This document shows, one piece after another, positions 7,857-15,446 of a stretch of DNA of 64,000 nucleotides. The DNA comes from Bacteroidales bacterium. GTDB lineage: Bacteria > Bacteroidota > Bacteroidia > Bacteroidales > Muribaculaceae. Position numbers and translations under genes: made by a program. Location: assembly GCA_910575545.1 (NCBI GenBank), contig CAJTFH010000005.1, positions 1-64,000 on the forward strand, written 5' to 3'. Numbering within the stretch: the first letter of the stretch is position 1; every line of letters starts with the position of its first letter. A model generated the notes under the pieces. That model was not told where the DNA came from, searched no databases, and was given only the letters and a program-made list of their open reading frames with translations.

Positions 7857-8053
7857 ATAACATTTATGAGGGTGTGTCATAATGGCTCATCTGGGTCGTC
7901 GCCCGAGGGCTTCGGGTTCGGTCATTGACCTTAGTCAACTCCCTTCACCCTCACCCTCAGGCTCCTACCATCTGAACCATTCTGACAGCACCCTCTCCAT
8001 CCGGATGCCAAAAAGGCGTTGGTCGAATTTCGACACAACGCCATAAATGTTAT
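7857..8053. repeat. Nested inverted repeats, possible MITE
   Basis: Between the convergent ends of prfB and a secreted-protein gene lie two nested inverted repeats. The outer pair is 12 bp and perfect (7857-7868 with 8042-8053). The inner pair is 18-19 bp (7868-7885, GAGGGTGTGTCATAATGG, with 7977-7995), with one mismatch and one inserted base. The inner arms, bounding 128 bp, resemble terminal repeats of Bacteroidales insertion sequences, and no transposase frame fits inside. The interior has ccctcaccctca and a cccga/tcggg mini-hairpin. A non-autonomous element (MITE) is the favoured reading; a structured bidirectional transcript end is the alternative. Confidence 0.5.
8010..8042 (-). terminator. 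Rho-independent terminator of the 8071-8829 gene
   Basis: On the minus strand a GGCGTTG/CAACGCC stem with an inner GTCGA/TCGAC extension is followed by five T residues (complement of 8010-8014). It lies about 30 bp after the stop of the secreted-protein gene and within the outer arms of the nested repeat. Confidence 0.75.
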
Positions 8054-8070
8054 CTCAGGCCGTGGTGGAA

Positions 8071-8829
8071 TCAGCGGGCAATATGTTTTTTGCCATCTTC
8101 GATGTAGATGCCGGTGTCGCCGTTGGAGAATGGTGTGCCGTCAACGTTATAACGGGGTGAGTTAGTTTGGATGTTGTCGGGTGTAACTGTGTTTAGCGTG
8201 GCAGAGCTGTTGTGGTAAAGGATTTTGCCATTTAACGATGCCTGTTGGAGAATAGAGCCGCCCGTGCCGTCAAATCCGGATAAACCGCAATTGGCATCGG
8301 GGCCGGCCTTGGCTCCGATGCCGTCAATCCATTCAAACGGGAAGGGATTGATGTCGCCGGTAGTGGGATTGGCCAGTTCCCACATCAATATGATGTCGCA
8401 ATCGGTTAGGGCTTTATCCCCGTAACGGGTCTTGCATTGCATTTGCACCTCGCGATTACAAACTGAATTGTTCCATCTCAAAGGTGTGAATGTTTTTTGT
8501 TGCTCCTCGGTCATGTTGAAATCGTAGAGTAATTTCCAACTGTCATTATCGGGCAGACGGAAGTAAACTTCGTCACCATCGGTAAATATATAAGCGAGCA
8601 ACTGCTTTTCTGATTGTTCTCCCTCGATTATTGACCAAAGCTTAACGCATGTTTTGTCATCAAGTCTTTCACAGCCTTCAAGATAAAGTGTCTCGAAATA
8701 GGGTTCGGGGTCTTCCGGACTTGTTTTCGCCGGGTATTTCACCATCTTCCATTCCATCCCCTCAACGAAATAGTTGGCCGCATTGCATGCCATGGTAATG
8801 GCGATGATAAGCAGTGTTAATGTTCTCAT
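8071..8829 (-). CDS. Secreted protein of unknown function with Bacteroidales C-terminal tail
   Basis: 252 residues starting with a signal peptide (LTLLIIAITMACNAA). The body (FVEGMEWKMVKYPA...LYLEGCERLDDKTCVKLW...DGDEVYFRLPDNDSWKLLYDFNM) resembles a family of small secreted Bacteroidales proteins that begin with an E-G-x-x-W strand and list thresholds such as 'L-x-G-D-T'. The end, YNVDGTPFSNGDTGIYIEDGKK, is a variant of the Y-x-[LV]-x-G...G-[IL]-Y-I tail seen on other secreted proteins in this window. Its ATG overlaps the stop region of the preceding remnant peptidase, so the two were probably one transcription unit. No catalytic motif is recognised. Confidence 0.65.
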   Translation of the reverse strand: MRTLTLLIIAITMACNAANYFVEGMEWKMVKYPAKTSPEDPEPYFETLYLEGCERLDDKTCVKLWSIIEGEQSEKQLLAYIFTDGDEVYFRLPDNDSWKLLYDFNMTEEQQKTFTPLRWNNSVCNREVQMQCKTRYGDKALTDCDIILMWELANPTTGDINPFPFEWIDGIGAKAGPDANCGLSGFDGTGGSILQQASLNGKILYHNSSATLNTVTPDNIQTNSPRYNVDGTPFSNGDTGIYIEDGKKHIAR

Positions 8830-8841
8830 GATATATGGTTA

Positions 8842-9176
8842 TTAGATGTGGCGTTTGATGGCAAAATATTGATTATAGCTGAACGAATATTTGCCAACAT
8901 TAAAAAATCGACCCTGGTAGTAGCCATTATTGTTGCCACCCCATCCCCAATCAAAATGTAAAAATGTTTTATCCAAGATGAGTTCACCCGAATTCTCCTC
9001 GCAAAAATATCCTCCGTCACAGACCCATGCATGACCTCTGCTGCTTGTGTTTTGTTAATGTGTGTGCAAGGAGTGGTTGGGGGCGAGGAAGATTCAGGTA
9101 ACGCTGATTCTTCATTGGCATTTGTGCATGCTGACATCGCCGCACAAATGAAACAGAGATGGAGGATGTGTTTCAT
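8842..9176 (-). pseudogene. Remnant of a C10 (streptopain-like) cysteine peptidase lipoprotein
   Basis: The ATG at 9176 opens a lipoprotein leader (ILHLCFICAAMSAC, lipobox Cys). After about 45 residues the frame no longer makes sense. In the next frame the DNA from about 9045 down to a TAA at 8842 encodes SSRGHAWVCDGGYF, HFDWGWGGNNNGYYQ and GRFFNVGKYSF. G-H-A-W-V (active-site His) and D/N-W-G-W-G-G-x-x-N-G-Y-Y are diagnostic of the C10 family C-terminus. The catalytic-Cys half and propeptide (200+ residues) are missing and the leader and tail are out of frame, so this is a deletion-plus-frameshift relic. The leader frame taken alone stays open to 8826. Confidence 0.72.
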
Positions 9177-9215
9177 GGTAATGGTTTTAATAATGTAGCG
9201 AAATCGCCTATGCTG

Positions 9216-9249
9216 CAAAGATACAAAAAGAGTTCAGCTATTTCTCAAA
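9216..9249 (-). promoter_or_regulatory. Promoter of the remnant peptidase/secreted protein unit
   Basis: Minus-strand TTTG (9249-9246) and TATCTTTG (9223-9216) with a 22-bp spacer, about 40 bp before the lipoprotein ATG. The spacer is slightly long for the consensus. Confidence 0.5.
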
Positions 9250-9311
9250 ATCTTTTAAAAAGTTTTTTTGAAAATATATAAATAAGAATGCAAAGGTAGT
9301 GGCGGCATTGT

Positions 9312-9354
9312 AAAAGCACCCGGAGCTGTGGCCTTGCGGGCGCAACTCCGGGTG
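9312..9354 (-). terminator. Terminator after the SPFH-tail gene
   Basis: A 9-bp stem CACCCGGAG/CTCCGGGTG (9317-9325 with 9346-9354) with a 20-nt loop is followed on the minus strand by CTTTT (complement of 9312-9316). It ends transcription of the gene at 9374-9802. Confidence 0.7.
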
Positions 9355-9373
9355 GTGATGGGGTCGGAGGGTA

Positions 9374-9802
9374 TTATTTGGGGGCGTTTGGCTCGAAGAG
9401 CATTCGGGTGGATTCGAGGATGGGGAGGTTGGTTTCGGTGGGTATGTAGATTACTGTTTTGTCGCTGAGGTCTGACTGCTGGCGCACCCAAAGGTATTGG
9501 ATGTAGGTGGGTGTGATGCTTCCGTTTTCGATGCGGATGGCTTCGGCTGCCCCTTTGGCGCGCTCGATTTCGGCCTGGGCGTTGAGTTTTTCGGCTTCGA
9601 GGTTGGCGCGGGCTTCCTCGATTTTTATTTTGCGGTTCTGCTCGGCCTTGGCAAATTCTGCCTTTCCGGCCATTTCCTGCTGCCACACGTTATACCAGGG
9701 TACGATGAAAAACAGTGCCACGATGATTGCGGCGGCACATGCGCCGAGAATGCCGGCGCGTTTCAGGAGGGCCGGTGGTATGGAGTTCTGGTTGTTATAC
9801 AT
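9374..9802 (-). CDS. Single-pass membrane protein resembling the C-terminal stalk of SPFH/prohibitin proteins
   Basis: 142 residues: a short N-terminus, one membrane helix (about 15-36, ILGACAAAIIVALFFIVPWY), then a charged helix rich in Ala/Glu/Lys (EEARANLEAEKLNAQAEIERAKGAAEAIRIENG) and a tail YIQYLWVRQQSDLSDKTVIYIPTETNLPILE. Prohibitin-type proteins end with just this pattern: a coiled coil with A-E-A-x-x-I, then Y-L-x-W-x-x-x-L and a V-I-Y-I-P strand. The SPFH domain that would normally lie between membrane anchor and stalk is absent. Function unknown; it could associate with full-length SPFH oligomers or a membrane protease. Own terminator at 9312-9354. Confidence 0.6.
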   Translation of the reverse strand: MYNNQNSIPPALLKRAGILGACAAAIIVALFFIVPWYNVWQQEMAGKAEFAKAEQNRKIKIEEARANLEAEKLNAQAEIERAKGAAEAIRIENGSITPTYIQYLWVRQQSDLSDKTVIYIPTETNLPILESTRMLFEPNAPK

Positions 9803-9855
9803 TATGTTGGACTTGTTGGACTAATAAGACCTATTTGATTTAGATGATAATTGCC

Positions 9856-10953
9856 TCAGCGTTTGCGCACTACGGTGCGGCGCAGCAGCACTTCGGTCGG
9901 GAAGTGGTCGGAGTAGCCGTTGAGATACATGCCTGAAGCGAATGTGCGCAGGGGGTAGCCCTGACGGTTGCCCTCTTTGTCTTTGAGGAAATCGAAGTTG
10001 TTGACTTTGGCTTTCCAGAAATGGAGGCGCCCTTCGCCGGAGTTCTGCTCAAGCAGCGAACCGCTCAGGATAATCTGGTCGAAGAGGTTCCATGAGCTGT
10101 TGTAGGCCAGAGTTCCGATGCCCTGGTCGAGGAGGCTCCAGAATGGGTTGAAGAATCCGTGGGCGCCTACCCCTTTCTGCTTTTTGGCTGCCCCGAGCAC
10201 TTTGGCGCATGATTTGTCGTAGGGGTCGTCGTTGAGGTCGCCCATAACCATTATCCCTTCGTTTGGCCGGAGCGCCCAGATGGAATCGGCGATAAGCTTG
10301 GATGTGTAGGCGGCGGCTTCGCGCAGGGGCGACGACTGCTCCTGTCCGCCGAGGCGCGAGGGCCAGTGGTTTACGATGATGCTGACGGTGTCGATGCCCA
10401 TGCGGCCTGTGACACACATCTGGTCGCGTGTGCGGAACTCCGGCTTCCCTTCTACTATCAGCGGGGTGTTGCTGACGTTGATGAATTTGAAATAGCGCTC
10501 ATTGTAGAGTGCGCCGACGTCGACACCACGGCGGTCGGGAGAGTCGTGGTGCACGATGCGTAGGTTCCAGGGCTGGCGCCCTTCCGATTTGAGGCGCTCG
10601 TCGACGGCTTTCACCAGGTCTTCAAGCACCGAGCGGTTCTCTATTTCGGAAACGCCTATGAATGCCGGCCCGTTTGGGGTTGCTGATGTGGTGAATGAGG
10701 TTATTGCGCGGGCGAGGTTTGCTATCTTTGACCAATATTTTTTCCCGTTCCATTTTTTTGCGCCTGCGGGGGAGTATTCGAGGTCGTATGTGCCATTGTT
10801 ATTGATGGTGTCGAAGAGGTTTTCGAGGTTGTAGAAAGCCACGCCGAACACCTGGTACTGGCGTCGCCCCGCATCGGGGGTCTTGCTGTTCTGTGCCGAC
10901 ACGCCCAGTGCTATGGCGATTGCCAGCAGGGGGAGCAGGAATATGCGTTTCAT
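9856..10953 (-). CDS. Endonuclease/exonuclease/phosphatase family protein, secreted
   Basis: 365 residues with an N-terminal signal peptide (FLLPLLAIAIALGVSA). The fold's motifs appear in order: AFYNLENLFDT (strand with metal-binding Asn/Glu), IGVSEIENRSVLEDL (catalytic Glu), the HHDSPDRRGVDVGALY block, IIVNHWPSR (His), VMGDLNDDP (D-x-N) and a final GYSDHFPTEV (S-D-H-x-P). These define a Mg-dependent phosphodiesterase/phosphatase; the substrate (nucleic acid, phospholipid or sugar phosphate) cannot be told. The signal peptide suggests a periplasmic location. A TAAATTTG box at 11019-11026 precedes it. Confidence 0.88.
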   Translation of the reverse strand: MKRIFLLPLLAIAIALGVSAQNSKTPDAGRRQYQVFGVAFYNLENLFDTINNNGTYDLEYSPAGAKKWNGKKYWSKIANLARAITSFTTSATPNGPAFIGVSEIENRSVLEDLVKAVDERLKSEGRQPWNLRIVHHDSPDRRGVDVGALYNERYFKFINVSNTPLIVEGKPEFRTRDQMCVTGRMGIDTVSIIVNHWPSRLGGQEQSSPLREAAAYTSKLIADSIWALRPNEGIMVMGDLNDDPYDKSCAKVLGAAKKQKGVGAHGFFNPFWSLLDQGIGTLAYNSSWNLFDQIILSGSLLEQNSGEGRLHFWKAKVNNFDFLKDKEGNRQGYPLRTFASGMYLNGYSDHFPTEVLLRRTVVRKR

Positions 10954-11018
10954 GTTTTTAAGGGTTTGTTGTTTGTTAATTATTTCTGACCGGTAGCCAC
11001 GGAAGGTGGCAGAGGAGG

Positions 11019-11026
11019 CAAATTTA
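11019..11026 (-). promoter_or_regulatory. -7 promoter box (TAAATTTG) for the EEP gene
   Basis: Perfect TAnnTTTG on the minus strand, 66 bp before the ATG at 10953. No convincing -33 TTTG at the right spacing. Confidence 0.4.
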
Positions 11027-11078
11027 CAAAAAAATGTGGTATGGCATTGCCACGGTGGCTAAAAACTTGTCTTGATGT

Positions 11079-11648
11079 TTATCCTGGCGAGGATATGGCG
11101 GCAAGGGTCATCAGACCGCAATCGGCAGGAATCGCGATGTCTGTTATGGTGCATCCATACCCGGCGATGGTTATGCCGGGGACGTTTTTTTGCGGGAGTG
11201 GGATTTCACGCAACGGCCAGCCGGGGCGGCCGGCAGCCTTGTAGAGGGCTTCTTTTATTGTCCATGCCCGTAGCAGTTGGCGGTCGGTGATTATGGCAGA
11301 CCGCTGTAGCGGCGACAGAAACCTGGGGGCTATGCGGCGCAACTGGCTGCCTCTGTCGAAGGTTTCGGTGTCGATTCCTATTCCATGAAAGGTGGCTTTG
11401 CTGTTATCGGCTATTGCCAACGCAACCACGCGGTTGCTGTGGCTTATTGATATGGCTGCGGGGAAGGGGGTGTTAAGGAGCAGTGGCGCGCCGTCTGCGC
11501 GGTGTCCGATTGCGATGTTTTTGTGTCCGGGGAAGGCTTCTGCCAGCAGGGATTCTTCCGTCTGCTCTATTTCCAGTCGTGTTCTTTTGCGGTTTTCGGG
11601 GAAGATGCGGGCATAGGCTTTTATGATGCCGTTGTCGAAGATGAGCAT
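11079..11648 (-). CDS. 4'-phosphopantetheinyl transferase superfamily protein
   Basis: 189 residues. Transfers phosphopantetheine from CoA to a carrier-protein serine. Family signatures are GIGIDTE (metal-binding Asp/Glu, about residue 105) and LRAWTIKEALYKAAG (W-x-x-KEA-x-x-K). ISISHSNRVVALAI earlier is the S-x-S-H substrate strand. The start was placed at ATG 11648, 8 bp after the gldE stop, because a longer frame upstream lies inside gldE. Adjacent gldE and PPTase genes are common in Bacteroidetes. It is probably the organism's acyl-carrier-protein-type or Sfp-type transferase; which one is not decidable. Confidence 0.85.
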   Translation of the reverse strand: MLIFDNGIIKAYARIFPENRKRTRLEIEQTEESLLAEAFPGHKNIAIGHRADGAPLLLNTPFPAAISISHSNRVVALAIADNSKATFHGIGIDTETFDRGSQLRRIAPRFLSPLQRSAIITDRQLLRAWTIKEALYKAAGRPGWPLREIPLPQKNVPGITIAGYGCTITDIAIPADCGLMTLAAISSPG

Positions 11649-11656
11649 GGCGGTGG

Positions 11657-13099
11657 TCAGGCTGTCTGGATTTCCTGCATTACTTTGACTCTTACGGAGG
11701 CGATGCGGTGGTGCTCGATGTCGAGGATCAGGAAGCGGCACCGGCCGTAGACCAATGGCTCTTTCTCTTTGGGGAAGTCCCCTTTGATGGCGAGGAGCAT
11801 TCCGGCCAGGGTCTCGCAGTCGGCAGCCACTGGGGCGTAGTCTTCTTCGTCAAGGCCTGTGATGCGGAAAAAGTCGGTCAACAAGGTTTTCCCTTCAAAA
11901 ATATATGTGTCGTCGGGGAGACGGCGGTAGGTGAGTTCCTCTTCGTCGTATTCGTCGTTTATGTCGCCTACGATTTCCTCGAGCACGTCTTCGAGAGTTA
12001 CAACGCCCTGCGTGCCACCGTATTCATCGACAACGAGGGCTATGTGGAGTTTCAGCCGGCGGAAGTCTTCAAGCAGGTCGTCGATCATTCGCGATTCCGG
12101 CACGAAATATGGCTTGCGGATAAGTTGTTGCCATTTGAAATCTCCGTTTGCTGTGGTAGCGCCGGTGGTTGCATCTTGGTTGTCTTCTTCCGTTTCCACT
12201 GGGATGTAGGGGAGCAGGTCGCGGGCATAGAGCACACCGCGTATGTCGTCTTGGGATTCGCCGAACACCGGTAGGCGTGAATAGCCTTTGTCTATGACCA
12301 CGCGCATCACTTCGGCGAATGTCATGTCGTAGTCGAGTCCGGTTATGTCAACACGGGGGGTCATGATTTCCGCCGCGGTCGTGTCGCCGAACTTCAGAAT
12401 CCCCTCGAGCATCTCTTTGTCTTGGCGCGCTTCGACGTCGGTTATCTCCAGGGCATGTTCGAGTTCGTCGGTAGTTATGTTGCGGCTCTGCTTGGTGACG
12501 ACTTTGTTGACGAATTTGGTGGAGTGGACCATTACCGACGACAGAGGGTGGAAGATTTTCATGAGGAACGACACACCTCCTGCGGCGAATCCGGCCCACC
12601 GCAGAGGTGAGTTGTTGGCCATGAGCTTAGGGAGGATTTCTCCGAAGAGCAGGATGAGGAATGTCAGTATTACTGTCTGCAGCAGGAAGTTGAGCCATGG
12701 AGCCATCATGCCGAACAGTTCCGACAATGCGAAAGATGTCAGCACCACTATGGTGACGTTGACCAGGTTGTTGGTGATTAGAATGGTGGCCAGTAGTCTC
12801 TCGGGCGATTCTAAGAGCTTCCTGATCTGGTTTGATTTTGGGGAGTCGTCGAGATCCTCGGCCTGCTGCGGCGTGATTGAGAAATATGAAATCTCGCTTC
12901 CGCTGACAAAGCCTGAAATAAGCAACGCCGCTGCGGCGCATATAAGTGCTACTATCTGGGGTGCGCTCAATGACGCGCTGGCCATTGCTGTGAGGTTGAA
13001 GTTTGCGAGAGCGCTACCTATGAGGCTCTCGGTAGCTGGTAAAGGGTCAATATCCAATTTGCTGTGATGCTTTGGTGAGAAATAATCGCATAGGCACAT
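11657..13099 (-). CDS. gldE: Gliding-motility-associated protein GldE (CNNM/CorC-type)
   Basis: Up to 480 residues. A DUF21 membrane domain with several helices (IVALICAAAALLISGFVSGSE..., LNFLLQTVILTFLILLFGEILPKL) is followed by two CBS domains (IMTPRVDITGLDYDMTF..., LLEDFRRLKLHIALVVDEYGGTQGVVTLEDVLEEIVGDI) and a C-terminal CorC/HlyC domain. The TLEDVLEEIVGDI signature is typical. GldE relatives occur in non-gliding Bacteroidales, where ion transport or envelope homeostasis is likely. The start is uncertain: ATG 13099 gives an atypical leader, and an in-frame TTG at 13057 (LDIDPLPATES) matches the usual GldE N-terminus better. A -7 box lies at 13117-13124. Confidence 0.9.
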   Translation of the reverse strand: MCLCDYFSPKHHSKLDIDPLPATESLIGSALANFNLTAMASASLSAPQIVALICAAAALLISGFVSGSEISYFSITPQQAEDLDDSPKSNQIRKLLESPERLLATILITNNLVNVTIVVLTSFALSELFGMMAPWLNFLLQTVILTFLILLFGEILPKLMANNSPLRWAGFAAGGVSFLMKIFHPLSSVMVHSTKFVNKVVTKQSRNITTDELEHALEITDVEARQDKEMLEGILKFGDTTAAEIMTPRVDITGLDYDMTFAEVMRVVIDKGYSRLPVFGESQDDIRGVLYARDLLPYIPVETEEDNQDATTGATTANGDFKWQQLIRKPYFVPESRMIDDLLEDFRRLKLHIALVVDEYGGTQGVVTLEDVLEEIVGDINDEYDEEELTYRRLPDDTYIFEGKTLLTDFFRITGLDEEDYAPVAADCETLAGMLLAIKGDFPKEKEPLVYGRCRFLILDIEHHRIASVRVKVMQEIQTA

Positions 13100-13116
13100 A
13101 TGTGGCTATGCTGCTG

Positions 13117-13124
13117 CAAAGTTA
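13117..13124 (-). promoter_or_regulatory. -7 promoter box (TAACTTTG) for gldE-PPTase
   Basis: Perfect TAnnTTTG on the minus strand in the gap between cdd and gldE. With initiation just downstream, the TTG start at 13057 would have a normal leader, while the ATG at 13099 would have only about 10 nt. Confidence 0.45.
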
Positions 13125-13143
13125 CTAATTATTCTTGAAACTT

Positions 13144-13617
13144 TCAGAACTCTGAAAACGCGAATGGGAGAGTTGAGGCCACCGAAGGAAGACGGTAGAT
13201 TTTTTCCCGGCCTACGAGCAGCACCGGCACAGGAGCGCCGGCGAGGGTTTCATATTCGAGCAGCGCCTGGCGGCAAGCACCGCACGGCGCAACGGGTTCG
13301 GCCTGGAATTCGCCGTCGGTGCCCCGGGCGGCCACGGCGATCATCTTGAATCTGGCTTCGGGATAGCGGGCATGGGCATAGAAACATGCCGACCGCTCGG
13401 CGCAGGTGCCCGAAGGGAATGCCGCATTCTCCTGGTTGGAGCCGGGCACAATCACTCCGTTGTCGAGGGCTATTGCGGCGCCAACACGGAAGTGGGAATA
13501 TGGCGCGTAGCTACGTTGGGTTGCCTGTCGGGCTTCATCCACAAGGAGGCGTTCAGCGTCGGTGAGCCCGTTGTAGTCAAGCTCGTCATATCCGATGGTT
13601 ATCTCTTTTCTTTTCAT
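13144..13617 (-). CDS. cdd: Cytidine deaminase
   Basis: 157 residues. Hydrolytic deamination of cytidine/deoxycytidine in pyrimidine salvage. The zinc site is visible as C-A-E (GTCAERSACF, Cys ligand and catalytic Glu) and P-C-G-A-C-R (two Cys ligands). SHFRVGAAIALDNG and the ENAAFPSG loop are substrate-binding segments of homotetrameric CDA. Length fits the family plus a short N-terminal extension. Divergent from the TPR-protein gene. Confidence 0.95.
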   Translation of the reverse strand: MKRKEITIGYDELDYNGLTDAERLLVDEARQATQRSYAPYSHFRVGAAIALDNGVIVPGSNQENAAFPSGTCAERSACFYAHARYPEARFKMIAVAARGTDGEFQAEPVAPCGACRQALLEYETLAGAPVPVLLVGREKIYRLPSVASTLPFAFSEF

Positions 13618-13724
13618 CAGTCTGCGAAATGCTGGGTTTCGCCCCTGCCGGAGGCGCGTTTGCCTTTGGGGCGCATAAAGTTAACGCTTAAAATTCAAAA
13701 AAAGAGGAAAAGCAAACGAAAATT

Positions 13725-13755
13725 TTTGCCATATAACCTTAAATCATTAATTTTG
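13725..13755 (+). promoter_or_regulatory. Bacteroidetes promoter for the TPR-protein gene
   Basis: TTTG at 13725-13728 and TAATTTTG at 13748-13755 with a 19-bp spacer; both boxes are perfect. It lies about 95 bp before the ATG at 13852. Confidence 0.7.
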
Positions 13756-13851
13756 CGCTCTGAACCGGCTTTGCATTTCTGCGGGGCGGGTTTTGCTGTC
13801 GGTGATATCCGGCAACTGTTAAAATGCAAATAACAAAAACAGAATAAATCC

Positions 13852-14532
13852 ATGTCAAAGAAACAACAAGAGACTCCTGAAACCGGTCTCGACGGCATCA
13901 ACGATTCGTTGACCGCCATGACCCAGAAGGTTCAGGACAACAAAAAGATGGTGATGATCTGCTCGCTTGCGGTGGTGGCCGTGGCGGTGGTCGTTCTTGC
14001 CTATGTTTATTTCTTCCGTACCCCCGGCATCCAGAAAGCCAATGACCGGATTGGTGTGGCTGACCTCGAACTCGCCCTTGGCAACGACTCTGTTGCCGCA
14101 GCCCAATATATGGATCTGGCTGATAACGGCAGCTACGACGCTGCCAACCGCGCTGCCCTCCAGAGCGCAATTCTCCTCTATCAGGATGGAAAATATGAGG
14201 AAGCCCTCAAATATGCCGATAAATACTCTGCCGACGACGATATCATCGGTGCCGGTGCATACTCGCTCAAGGGCGACTGCCTGGTGAACCTTGACCGGCT
14301 GTCTGACGCTGAAAAGGCCTTTAAGGAAGCCATCCGCACCAGCGACCACAATCCGGCCTACACACCCTTCTTCATGATTAAGCTCGCACGCGTCTACCGT
14401 GCACAGAACAACTATAAAGAGGAGTGTGCCGTCTACGAAAACATTATGAAAGAATATCCTCTCTATGGCCAGGCTCACAACGTTGATGTCGAGAAACTGC
14501 TCGACCGTGCCCGCCTCCAGGCCGGCAACTGA
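13852..14532 (+). CDS. Membrane-anchored tetratricopeptide-repeat protein
   Basis: 226 residues. One N-terminal transmembrane helix (about 36-56, MVMICSLAVVAVAVVVLAYVYFF) is preceded by a short cytoplasmic segment, so the bulk is extracytoplasmic. The rest is helical repeats: NRAALQSAILLYQDGKYEEALKYADKY, AYSLKGDCLVNLDRLSDAEKAFKEAI and MIKLARVYRAQNNYKEECAVYENIMKEYP read as TPR units. The architecture resembles YfgM-like proteins that interact with the secretion machinery, but that role is inference. It has its own promoter and a strong terminator at 14570-14603. Confidence 0.8.
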   Translation: MSKKQQETPETGLDGINDSLTAMTQKVQDNKKMVMICSLAVVAVAVVVLAYVYFFRTPGIQKANDRIGVADLELALGNDSVAAAQYMDLADNGSYDAANRAALQSAILLYQDGKYEEALKYADKYSADDDIIGAGAYSLKGDCLVNLDRLSDAEKAFKEAIRTSDHNPAYTPFFMIKLARVYRAQNNYKEECAVYENIMKEYPLYGQAHNVDVEKLLDRARLQAGN

Positions 14533-14569
14533 TGAACCGGATATTTTGTTAGATTAAAACGATACCATG

Positions 14570-14603
14570 AAAAGGCTCTTTCCCGATAGGGAAATAGCCT
14601 TTT
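14570..14603 (+). terminator. Rho-independent terminator after the TPR gene
   Basis: A long stem, aaaaggct-ctttccc paired with gggaaat-agcctttt around a GATA loop (one mismatch), is followed by a short T-rich stretch. It lies between the TPR-gene stop and panB. Confidence 0.75.
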
Positions 14604-14624
14604 CATTTATGTAAAGAAAAAGAT

Positions 14625-15446
14625 ATGTCGACAAATACGGTTGATATCCTTAAAAAAGTGACTACCGCAACGGTTGCACGTATGAAGCAGAACGGCGAGA
14701 AAATCGCAATGATTACCGCCTACGATTACACAATGGCCTCGCTTGTTGACGCATCGGGGATGGATCTGATTCTTGTTGGCGACTCGGCCGCCAATGTCAT
14801 GGCCGGGTATGAGACCACTATCCCCATGACAATTGACAAGATGATTTATCATGCGCAATGTGTCACCGCCGGCGCTAAGCGGGCGATGGTAATCGTTGAC
14901 ATGCCTTTCGGGTCGTATCAGGGTGATGCGACGTCAGCGCTCCACAATGCCGTCAGAATGATTAAGGAATCGGGGGCTGCGGCGGTGAAGCTCGAAGGTG
15001 GCCGTGAAATCCGCGAATCTGTTGAAAAAATCCTGGCTGCCGGCATTCCGGTGATGGCGCATCTGGGGCTGACACCCCAGTCAGTCAATAAATTCGGCGG
15101 CTACGGCATACGGGCCAAAGAGGCGGATGAGGCAGAGCGTCTGATTGCCGACGCGCATATGCTTGAGCAACTCGGATGTTTTGCTCTGGTGCTTGAAAAA
15201 GTTCCGTCGGCGCTTGCAGCCAGGGTGGCGTCGGAACTCTCGATACCGGTCATAGGCATCGGTGCCGGTCCGGATATCGACGGCCAGGTGCTGGTGCTCC
15301 AGGATATGCTCGGCATGAACGTGGGGTTCAAACCCAAGTTCCTGCGCCTGTATGCTAATCTGGCAGAGACAATCGATGCATCGCTACGCCAATACATAGC
15401 CGACGTGAAGGCTGTTGATTTCCCCACACAGGCTGAATCGTATTGA
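14625..15446 (+). CDS. panB: 3-methyl-2-oxobutanoate hydroxymethyltransferase
   Basis: 273 residues, the usual PanB length. Makes ketopantoate from alpha-ketoisovalerate and methylene-THF, the first committed step of pantothenate synthesis. Motifs: ITAYDYTMASLVDASGMDLILVGDS (Mg/substrate-binding Asp), VVDMPFGSYQ (second Asp), AVKLEGG, MAHLGLTPQSVNKFGGY and IPVIGIGAGPDIDGQVLVLQDMLG (catalytic-region Glu/Asp). The gene stands alone; panC and panD are not in the window. Confidence 0.97.
   Translation: MSTNTVDILKKVTTATVARMKQNGEKIAMITAYDYTMASLVDASGMDLILVGDSAANVMAGYETTIPMTIDKMIYHAQCVTAGAKRAMVIVDMPFGSYQGDATSALHNAVRMIKESGAAAVKLEGGREIRESVEKILAAGIPVMAHLGLTPQSVNKFGGYGIRAKEADEAERLIADAHMLEQLGCFALVLEKVPSALAARVASELSIPVIGIGAGPDIDGQVLVLQDMLGMNVGFKPKFLRLYANLAETIDASLRQYIADVKAVDFPTQAESY

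Noticed and set aside
12345-13067. Open frame (240 codons) antisense to gldE
   Set aside because: Ser/Arg-rich shadow of a conserved membrane/CBS protein.
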